This document shows, in pieces, positions 1 through 5,273 of a DNA stretch of 5,694 nt. The position numbers were made by a program, and so were the translations under genes. The stretch's first letter is position 1. Each line of letters opens with the position of its first letter. The notes below the pieces were generated by a model that saw only the letters and a list, made by a program, of their open reading frames with translations, searched no databases and was not told where the DNA came from. Source of the DNA: Halieaceae bacterium (GTDB lineage: Bacteria > Pseudomonadota > Gammaproteobacteria > Pseudomonadales > Halieaceae); contig WTHO01000098.1 of the NCBI GenBank assembly GCA_011523115.1, positions 1 through 5,694 of the forward strand. Reading direction: 5' to 3'.

Positions 1-350
1 TGCTGAAGATGATCTGTGGCGTGATCGCCCACCATGTTGAGTATGGGCGACCCAGCGCGCTGCGCGTTATGTAGGTTGGCCATCCCGTTGGCGAAACCCG
101 GACCCAGATGGAGCAAGGTGAGGGCGGGTTTGTCGGCCATGCGCCCGTATCCGTCGGCTGCGCCCGTTACGACGCCTTCGAATAAACACAGCACCGCGCG
201 AATACGAGGTTGTTTGTCCAGCGCCGCCACCAGCTGCATTTCAGAGGTGCCAGGATTGGCAAAGCAGGCGTCAACGCCGTGACGCGCCAAGGCATTGATC
301 AGTGACTCAGCGCCGGTGCAGAGCCCGGTCTTACCTTGCAGGTCTGTCAT
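1..350 (-). CDS. ThDP-dependent enzyme, acetolactate synthase large subunit-like (N-terminal part, cut by window edge)
   Basis: I translated this from the minus strand starting at ATG 350-348; the frame stays open for 116 codons to the window edge, so the C-terminal three quarters are missing. The visible part is the N-terminal Pyr domain of a thiamine-diphosphate enzyme: the [10 protein letters not shown] motif (residues 30-39), [16 protein letters not shown] (56-71) with the presumed catalytic Glu58 that activates Th[12 protein letters not shown] (80-89) and [11 protein letters not shown] (92-102) followed by VGDHAT. This signature fits the 'acetolactate synthase large subunit-like' group of about 510-550 residues rather than the biosynthetic IlvB/IlvI enzymes. 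Family members decarboxylate 2-oxo acids and may ligate the product to a second carbonyl; the true substrate is unknown. The start overlaps the stop of the upstream HapK-like gene as ATGA (347-350), with only a weak ribosome site of its own, so translational coupling is likely. Family call is strong, reaction unsure. Confidence 0.88.
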   Translation of the reverse strand, partial: MTDLQGKTGLCTGAESLINALARHGVDACFANPGTSEMQLVAALDKQPRIRAVLCLFEGVVTGAADGYGRMADKPALTLLHLGPGFANGMANLHNAQRAGSPILNMVGDHATDHLQ

Positions 351-658
351 TCGATCGACTCAGTCACCATAAATGTCGCATCGTCCGTGAACTCACGAAA
401 TTGAGCAGCCACCTCCTGCATTGTCTCGGTGCCAACCGCGCTCATGAAGCGGTCCATATCATCGACCTGTATCAGTTCAACGTAGGCGTATGGCACGTCT
501 GGTGAACCGCCCAGTAGCCCCTCGCTCCTGAGTACTTCAAACCCTCCGACGCCGTCCAGTCGGCGCACATTGGGGATATCGACATCCCGCGCCCACTGCT
601 CGTAAGTTTCTCGGTTCGCCCCTGCCTTCAGGTTGAATAGCACAACAATCGTAGTCAT
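347..658 (-). CDS. HapK/RedY-like small protein, dimeric alpha-beta barrel type
   Basis: A complete 103-residue soluble protein with no signal peptide, membrane segment or cysteine. The pattern is an N-terminal beta strand ([12 protein letters not shown], 2-13), a helix with [13 protein letters not shown] (18-30), a second strand ([14 protein letters not shown], 38-51), a third strand ([11 protein letters not shown], 57-67), a helix ([20 protein letters not shown]) and a last strand near the C-terminus. This is the ferredoxin-like layout of dimeric alpha-beta barrels, and the segment spacing resembles HapK of the Hahella prodigiosin cluster and RedY of Streptomyces. Their biochemical role is not established to my knowledge. 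ATG 658-656 is preceded by AAGGAG five bases upstream, which fixes the start. The stop overlaps the next gene's start, so the protein is probably made together with the ThDP enzyme. Resemblance is from memory of family patterns; EthD-like or monooxygenase-like barrels are alternatives. Confidence 0.75.
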   Translation of the reverse strand: MTTIVVLFNLKAGANRETYEQWARDVDIPNVRRLDGVGGFEVLRSEGLLGGSPDVPYAYVELIQVDDMDRFMSAVGTETMQEVAAQFREFTDDATFMVTESIE

Positions 659-663
659 GGTCT

Positions 664-669
664 CTCCTT
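664..669 (-). promoter_or_regulatory. Shine-Dalgarno of the HapK-like gene
   Basis: On the minus strand the bases read AAGGAG, then a five-base spacer (AGACC), then ATG at 658-656. This is the best ribosome-binding site in the window and supports this start codon. The downstream ThDP gene has no comparable site, which fits coupled translation. Confidence 0.8.
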
Positions 670-900
670 GCTCTGAGTTGCTCGCGCCGGTCCGTCTCCA
701 GCCAAGCTCATTGGGTGGGTCTGTTGGTGTCAGCTACAAACCCTGCCATCCTTGTCTCTGTCCGGAACTTAAACATATCATCAAACCGAATTCGCGAGCC
801 TACGAGGGCTGCCATGAGTCGATCACGTCAATGCAAACTGCGGGCATCCCAGCGCCATCCGGGTAGACCCCGACGCACTGAGGGATCAGCACTGCTCCCT

Positions 901-926
901 GCCAGGAGTGCCAGGAGTGCCAGAGT
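901..926. repeat. Short tandem repeat, 9-bp unit GCCAGGAGT, about three copies
   Basis: Two perfect copies of GCCAGGAGT (901-909, 910-918) are followed by a decayed third (GCCAGAGTG, from 919). It sits about 60 bases before the flavoenzyme start codon. Direct repeats here could bind a regulator, or could simply be replication slippage. Confidence 0.75.
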
Positions 927-987
927 GGAATCAATTGAAGATTAAGGCCCCACTGCACCGGCTTGTCTTGGGTGGGCGATACGCGCA

Positions 988-2973
988 ATGACCAATCCTT
1001 TCTACCCCAACCTTTTCAGCCCCGTTGAGCTGGGTGGGTATACGCTGCGGAATCGGATCATCCATGCGTCGATCGTGACGCAGTATGTGGTGAACCACGC
1101 GCCCAGCGAGAAGTTGCTGAATTACTATCGGTCGAGGGCGGCGGGGGGTGCGGCTGCGATTATCACGGAGCCCATCGCCATGACGGCGCACAATCGACTG
1201 TCCAGTCGATTGCGCGCTTGGGACGACGCCGGTCTGGATCAACTGAAGCTCGCCGCCGACACCGTATCGGCTGAAGGCGCCTTGTTGATGGGGCAGGTAC
1301 AGGATTCGGGGCGGGGCCGTCATTCCGTGGGCCGAAATGATGGTGCGGTGGGGGCCTCTGCATTACCCGATGATTTGAGTTGGACCGTGCCCGCTGAGCT
1401 CAGCGCGATGGAAATCGAGGACATGATTGATGACTGGGCGAGGGGGTGCGCGCGGCTGCAATCGGCCGGTTTTGCCGGGGTCGAGATCTCAGCCGGGCAT
1501 GGGCATCTCTTCCACCAGTTTTTATCCCCGTGGTCGAATCGACGGCAAGACGACTATGGCGGGGATCTAGCCGGACGGACGCGGTTCCTGTGTCAGCTGA
1601 TCAGCGCCATTCGCGCCGAATGCGGGTACCCCTTCATTATCGGGCTCAAGCTTCCTGCTGACGATGGCGTCCCGGGCGGTATTGATCTGGAGCTTGCCAA
1701 AGACATCGCCGGACGGTTAGCGGAGCAGCGTGCTGAGTTCGACAGCTGGACTTGGGTGTGGGGTGCGCACGCGCGCTCACTGTATCGACACCTGCCCGAT
1801 GCGCACGGAGAGCGGCACCCTTATCTGTCCGACATCGCAGCCCTTCGTCAAGCGGCTCCGGACATACCGACTGGTGCAATCGGTTACATCACGGATCCCA
1901 ACGAGTGCGAGACAGCCCTCAGTGACGGCACGGCAGATCTGGTATTTCTCGGACGCCCGTTGATCACTGATCCCGCCTTTCCGAGAAAAAGCGAGCAGGG
2001 CAGGGAGGCTGATATCCGCTATTGCGTCTCCTGCAATACCTGTTGGCGTAGCATCATCGACGGAAGTGGGCTCGAATGCGATAACAATCCTCGGGTCGGT
2101 AGCGTTGACGAACATGATTGGCAACCAACCAGGGTAGACAGCCCAAAACATATTGTAGTGGTGGGCACTGGCGTGGCCGCATTGGAAGCGGCCCATACCG
2201 CGGCCCGCAAAGGGCACCGAGTGAGCGTGGTTGGAGATTACGAGAGATTGGGTGGAAAAACGTCGCTCCATGCCGCGCTACCCGGAGGCGAGAATCTGTC
2301 CAGCGTCTACGACTATCAATACCTGATGGCGATGAGATACGGGGTGGAGTTCACTCTGGGCCGGCAAGCGGCTGCGGAGGATATACTGGCTCTGAGGCCT
2401 GATCAGGTGATTTTGGCAACGGGCTCGCGGAGCGGGCAGCCTCCCTGGCTTGACGATGAATGGGCTATGTCAGGTTTGATCCCCAGTGCCAGAGAGATGG
2501 CGGCTGACCTGCTCGAGCGTCAAGACGTGACCGAGGGCCGCGCAGTGCTTGTTGATCAGGATCACTCTGAGATGACTTACGCCATTGCTCAATTGCTGGC
2601 AAAGCGCTTCACCGCCGTCACGATCGTGACGTCCAGAGAGCGGATCGGCCATGACGTGTCACTGATCAACCGACAGGGAATCTATCAGCGACTCCATGAT
2701 CTGGGCGTGGAGATACTCTGCAATGTGGAGCCAGTGAGCCTTGAAGCCTTGGAAGAGGCCCAGCTACAGCTACGCAACGTCTACAGTGGTGCGAAGCACA
2801 TCATTGACAACGTTGTCGCTGTGACACACGCGAGCAGCCGAATTCCAAATAACGCGTTACAGGCGCCATTGGAGGCCGCCGGACTTGAGGTAATACTGGC
2901 GGGGGATTGTCGGGCACCTCGTTCGCTGTTGGCAACGACACGGGAAGCCTACGAGCTGGCAAATCGCCTATAG
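988..2973 (+). CDS. Fe-S flavoenzyme, 2,4-dienoyl-CoA reductase / trimethylamine dehydrogenase class (Old Yellow Enzyme-type barrel plus pyridine-nucleotide-type domains)
   Basis: A full-length 661-residue protein, the usual size for this class. Residues about 5-345 form the FMN-binding TIM barrel: LFSPVELGGYTLRNR (9-23), QVQDSGRGR (103-111), a GHGHLFHQFL stretch (170-179), SNRRQDDYGG (183-192) and LGRPLITDP (321-329). Cys346, Cys349, Cys352 and Cys364 are the expected [4Fe-4S] ligands. Residues 388-661 carry the two Rossmann-like domains: VVVGTGVAALEAA (390-402), ILATGSR (475-481) and the C-terminal AGDCRAP (638-644). In relatives NAD(P)H or substrate electrons pass between FMN, the Fe-S cluster and FAD or ADP. 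The valine at residue 30 occupies the position of the FMN-linking cysteine of trimethylamine dehydrogenase, so FMN is probably not covalently bound. Some usual catalytic positions appear changed (His173, Lys221). The ATG has only a weak GGTGGG about ten bases upstream. It is transcribed divergently from the HapK/ThDP genes. Family certain, substrate unknown. Confidence 0.93.
   Translation: MTNPFYPNLFSPVELGGYTLRNRIIHASIVTQYVVNHAPSEKLLNYYRSRAAGGAAAIITEPIAMTAHNRLSSRLRAWDDAGLDQLKLAADTVSAEGALLMGQVQDSGRGRHSVGRNDGAVGASALPDDLSWTVPAELSAMEIEDMIDDWARGCARLQSAGFAGVEISAGHGHLFHQFLSPWSNRRQDDYGGDLAGRTRFLCQLISAIRAECGYPFIIGLKLPADDGVPGGIDLELAKDIAGRLAEQRAEFDSWTWVWGAHARSLYRHLPDAHGERHPYLSDIAALRQAAPDIPTGAIGYITDPNECETALSDGTADLVFLGRPLITDPAFPRKSEQGREADIRYCVSCNTCWRSIIDGSGLECDNNPRVGSVDEHDWQPTRVDSPKHIVVVGTGVAALEAAHTAARKGHRVSVVGDYERLGGKTSLHAALPGGENLSSVYDYQYLMAMRYGVEFTLGRQAAAEDILALRPDQVILATGSRSGQPPWLDDEWAMSGLIPSAREMAADLLERQDVTEGRAVLVDQDHSEMTYAIAQLLAKRFTAVTIVTSRERIGHDVSLINRQGIYQRLHDLGVEILCNVEPVSLEALEEAQLQLRNVYSGAKHIIDNVVAVTHASSRIPNNALQAPLEAAGLEVILAGDCRAPRSLLATTREAYELANRL
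1186..1217. repeat. 32-bp near-perfect inverted repeat inside the flavoenzyme gene
   Basis: Arms 1186-1200 and 1203-1217 pair at 14 of 15 positions around a two-base centre (TC, 1201-1202). The inner ten pairs are perfect (CAATCGACTG / CAGTCGATTG), then there is one mismatch (1190/1213), then GCGC/GCGC. It encodes flavoenzyme residues of about 67-77 (AHNRLSSRLRA). Confidence 0.85.
2616..2631. repeat. 16-bp perfect palindrome inside the flavoenzyme gene
   Basis: CGTCACGATCGTGACG is self-complementary over all 16 bases. Its right 11 bases (CGATCGTGACG) also occur at 1070-1080, near the start of the same gene. It encodes residues AVTIVTS. It may be no more than codon-level coincidence. Confidence 0.8.
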
Positions 2974-2996
2974 GACCGGGACAACCCGCCGCGCAA

Positions 2997-3020
2997 GGCC
3001 GCGTCGGACCAGACGCGACC
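2997..3020. terminator. GC-rich hairpin in the convergent spacer, possible terminator without a T tract
   Basis: CGCGTC (3000-3005) pairs perfectly with GACGCG (3012-3017) over a six-base loop. Beyond one mismatch, GG (2997-2998) pairs with CC (3019-3020). It lies 23 bases after the flavoenzyme stop, between convergent genes, where a terminator is expected. No run of T follows on either strand, so an intrinsic terminator is doubtful. Confidence 0.3.
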
Positions 3021-3069
3021 CCAGTGCTTCACGCCAAGCGGCAGAGTACGCGGGACCGGTATCCGCCCA

Positions 3070-3090
3070 CTCCGGGGTTAAGGCCCCGAG
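3070..3090. terminator. Small hairpin overlapping the acylase stop codon, weak terminator candidate
   Basis: CTCCGGGG pairs with CCCCGAG around the loop TTAAGG, with one bulged C. The acylase TAA (3080-3078) lies in the loop. The stem is short and no T tract follows, so a role in ending transcription is only a possibility. Confidence 0.2.
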
Positions 3091-5273
3091 ACGGTGTAGC
3101 GCCGAGAGATCGTAGATCGGTTCTCAGGGTAGAACCCGGGTGGTCTCATCGTTTCTCTCGAGAAGTCCTCAGCCTGATCGAGGTAGTGGGGTGATGAGGC
3201 GTCCGTCATGTGGCTGCCGTACTGATGCGTGCCTTGGATGTTGTGACGTCCATCTGCGGTCCATTCAATCAGATAGTAAAGGCCATCACCTGCCACCACG
3301 GTGAGGTGATCATCTTTCTCATCGAGCCTCTCGGCATACATGGCGCGTAAGGTGTCGGGCCCACCTGCTGCGTCCCACTTACGGTCGCCCCTGCCGTGTT
3401 GTTGTACCGAGCCCCACTCAGGATCGAGACGACCCGACACGTCTCGGACAGACTTCATGCACTGATGCAGGGTTTCGCGGGCGTCAGGCAGTGCGACCTG
3501 CGACCTCTCTGCCTGCCATTCTTCAAGCAAAATGCAGACTCCAAGTGCCGCGTGGCGATTTTGTTTGTCAGTTTGGAGATTCCATCCGCCAATCAGCGCG
3601 ATGGCTTCCGCTTCCTCTGGACTGTTTGGCTTCAGGTCGGCCACCAGTGCAAGATAGCGGTAGCCGCGGTAATCCGGTGAGTAGGCATTGTCGTGCTTGA
3701 TGTCACTGAACTCGTCGAATGAGATGGCACTGTCAGCATTGAGCAGCTCGAGCCCGCGAACTGCGCGATTGGTCATTCTGGTCGGCCAGCCACTCTCCTT
3801 GGGATAGGCTGAAATATCGGGATTGCTCCCCTCGGCACTAATTTGAAATGGCGACTGGTTGGCGCTGTGAAGGTAGCCCGAGGGGGGGTTGGTGATGCTG
3901 GGCAGACTCTCAAGCGGCAGATAGCGATCCCAGATCAAATCGCTGCGATCGCCGGGCAGATATTGATCCCATCGCCATCCGGCTGCGCGGTCTGGCATCA
4001 TGGCGTTGTGAATGAAATAGATGTCGCCGTCAGCATTGGCGTAGACAAAATTGAAGCTGGCAATGTGTTGTAGTGCCATCGCATTGCGCCATTCATCGAA
4101 TGAGCGCGCAGCGCTCATGGCCAACCACTGCTCTACCTGCCGGATTTCCCCCATACCCGCATAGCGTATGGCATAGGTACCATGATCAGTCTTCATGACG
4201 GGCCCATGAACCGAACGATACCCGGTCTCCTTGACCGTCCAGGGGAGCCACCCCCATAACTTCACTTTGATGCGGATCTCAAAGGCCTCAAGTTCACGCC
4301 ACTCGCCGTCCAACCGGTAACGGTTCTCGTCATCGGGGTCGATATCCAGCACAAACACGTCAACCAAGTCCGGCTGATTAACGGTCGCCCCCCAACCGTG
4401 ATGTTCGTTGAAACCCACCCCGAGCGTTGGCGCGCCGATAAACAGACCTCCCATGACATTGAGGCCCTCGCCGCTTTGCAGATGGGCCTCGTACCACGAG
4501 ACCGGGCCAGTCAGCGGTTGATGAGAATTGATCATCAACATTGTCGAGCCATCGAGGCTGCGCGAGGGTGCTATCGCCGTGGCGTTTGAGCCCAGCGTGA
4601 TGGCGGTCGCGGGTAAGGCGGGTGCATCGCTGATCTCAAACTGACGTGTCTCGGCGCGCAATGCCGTGAGTGGTTTCTCGAACCCGTAGAAGAGAAGATG
4701 CCGGAACATATGGGCGGCAATCACGTCCTGCGGTGTGACGGGCAAGACGTCGAGCGAGACGCGTTCAGGGTACTTTGCTGCAAATGCATTGAAACCGGCG
4801 GCAAAGGCGTCCAGATATGCACGCGTCTCTGGCTTCAGCACACGCTCATAATCGCTCTCGATCGTATCCCAGAACCCCAGCCACTTGATGAGGTAATCGG
4901 TGACCGCAGCGTCCCGGCCGAAGTAGCTCGCCGCAGTGCCGCGATAGTAGGGGAGGGTCTCTTCGAGGATTTCCCAACCGTCCTCCGCTTGAGCCCATGC
5001 CAGGCCAAACGCCATGTCGGCGTCGGTCTCGCCATAGATGTGGGGCACGCCCAACGCATCTCGCTCAATTGACGCCTCCCAGGCCTGGCTGACCGCGCTG
5101 ACCAGTAACAGGCAACTGCCCAGCAGCCATGTGATCAGAGAGTAGGGCAGGCCTCTCGTGCAGGAAGGACGGGTGCTGAACACCCCAGCGGTGCACGCAA
5201 GCGTGTCCCAGGGCCCCTGTGGGGTGCCTGTGAAAATGATGAACGGTTTATTATCGCGCGCGGTGCAGATCAC
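3078..5273 (-). CDS. Periplasmic Ntn-hydrolase acylase, penicillin acylase / AHL acylase (PvdQ-like) family
   Basis: A full-length 731-residue precursor. These enzymes are exported, cut themselves into alpha and beta chains, and hydrolyse amide bonds of N-acyl compounds such as acyl-homoserine lactones, lipopeptides or beta-lactams. Visible parts: hydrophobic export segment (about 46-62) with a likely cleavage after SQA (64); alpha chain about 65-228, containing RDALGVPHIYGET and the AFGLAWAQAEDGW motif; self-cleavage at Gly228-Ser229 in LGSNA, making Ser229 the N-terminal nucleophile; His251 and Val298, which fall at beta-chain positions 23 and 70 as in PvdQ; Asn502 in TNRAVRG as the likely oxyanion-hole Asn; and a C-terminal SPHYLDQAEDF. 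All key residues are present, so it should be active; the substrate is not predictable. GTG 5273-5271 overlaps the cytochrome stop as GTGA, favouring coupled translation, but gives a long 40-residue lead before the export segment. GTG 5183-5181 (residue 31) would give a more ordinary signal peptide. Confidence 0.93.
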   Translation of the reverse strand: MICTARDNKPFIIFTGTPQGPWDTLACTAGVFSTRPSCTRGLPYSLITWLLGSCLLLVSAVSQAWEASIERDALGVPHIYGETDADMAFGLAWAQAEDGWEILEETLPYYRGTAASYFGRDAAVTDYLIKWLGFWDTIESDYERVLKPETRAYLDAFAAGFNAFAAKYPERVSLDVLPVTPQDVIAAHMFRHLLFYGFEKPLTALRAETRQFEISDAPALPATAITLGSNATAIAPSRSLDGSTMLMINSHQPLTGPVSWYEAHLQSGEGLNVMGGLFIGAPTLGVGFNEHHGWGATVNQPDLVDVFVLDIDPDDENRYRLDGEWRELEAFEIRIKVKLWGWLPWTVKETGYRSVHGPVMKTDHGTYAIRYAGMGEIRQVEQWLAMSAARSFDEWRNAMALQHIASFNFVYANADGDIYFIHNAMMPDRAAGWRWDQYLPGDRSDLIWDRYLPLESLPSITNPPSGYLHSANQSPFQISAEGSNPDISAYPKESGWPTRMTNRAVRGLELLNADSAISFDEFSDIKHDNAYSPDYRGYRYLALVADLKPNSPEEAEAIALIGGWNLQTDKQNRHAALGVCILLEEWQAERSQVALPDARETLHQCMKSVRDVSGRLDPEWGSVQQHGRGDRKWDAAGGPDTLRAMYAERLDEKDDHLTVVAGDGLYYLIEWTADGRHNIQGTHQYGSHMTDASSPHYLDQAEDFSRETMRPPGFYPENRSTISRRYTVSGP

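Larger units (their letters stand above)
659..987. other. Divergent intergenic region, presumed to hold two opposed promoters
   Basis: This 329-base gap separates the minus-strand HapK/ThDP pair from the plus-strand flavoenzyme, so both promoters should lie here. Open frames in it are short, lack family signatures and have no convincing ribosome sites, so I call no gene. I looked for sigma-70 boxes on both strands. TTGACG (831-826, minus) and TTGAAG (935-940, plus) could be -35 elements, but neither has a good -10 at normal spacing. An 8-bp palindrome, CGAATTCG, lies at 787-794, and a 9-bp tandem repeat at 901-926. No riboswitch or RNA gene was recognised. Confidence 0.5.

Noticed and set aside
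826..831. TTGACG on the minus strand as a sigma-70 -35 box for the HapK-like gene
   Set aside because: No acceptable -10 hexamer occurs 16-18 bases downstream, so I did not call a promoter.
800..988. Minus-strand frame of 62 codons in the divergent intergenic region, and overlapping plus-strand frames at 633-945
   Set aside because: No family signature and no good ribosome site; the local HSWHSW repeat in the minus frame merely comes from the 9-bp tandem repeat.
931..1323. Minus-strand open frame of 130 codons opposite the flavoenzyme start
   Set aside because: Antisense shadow of the conserved FMN barrel; proline/arginine-rich translation without a recognisable fold or ribosome site.
942..3087. 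Ten-base direct repeat TTAAGGCCCC at 942-951 and 3078-3087, bracketing the flavoenzyme gene
   Set aside because: Many shared 10-mers are expected by chance in a window this size. There is no integrase, transposase or inverted end nearby, so it is not evidence of an inserted cassette.
4517..4539. Perfect 8-bp inverted repeat (GTTGATGA / TCATCAAC, seven-base loop) in the acylase gene over the catalytic His codon
   Set aside because: It falls in a strongly constrained coding motif (MLMINSHQP), and 8-bp arms are common enough by chance.
4698..5072. Plus-strand open frame of 124 codons opposite the acylase
   Set aside because: It is an antisense shadow of a clearly coding, motif-rich gene; its translation shows no recognisable domain.
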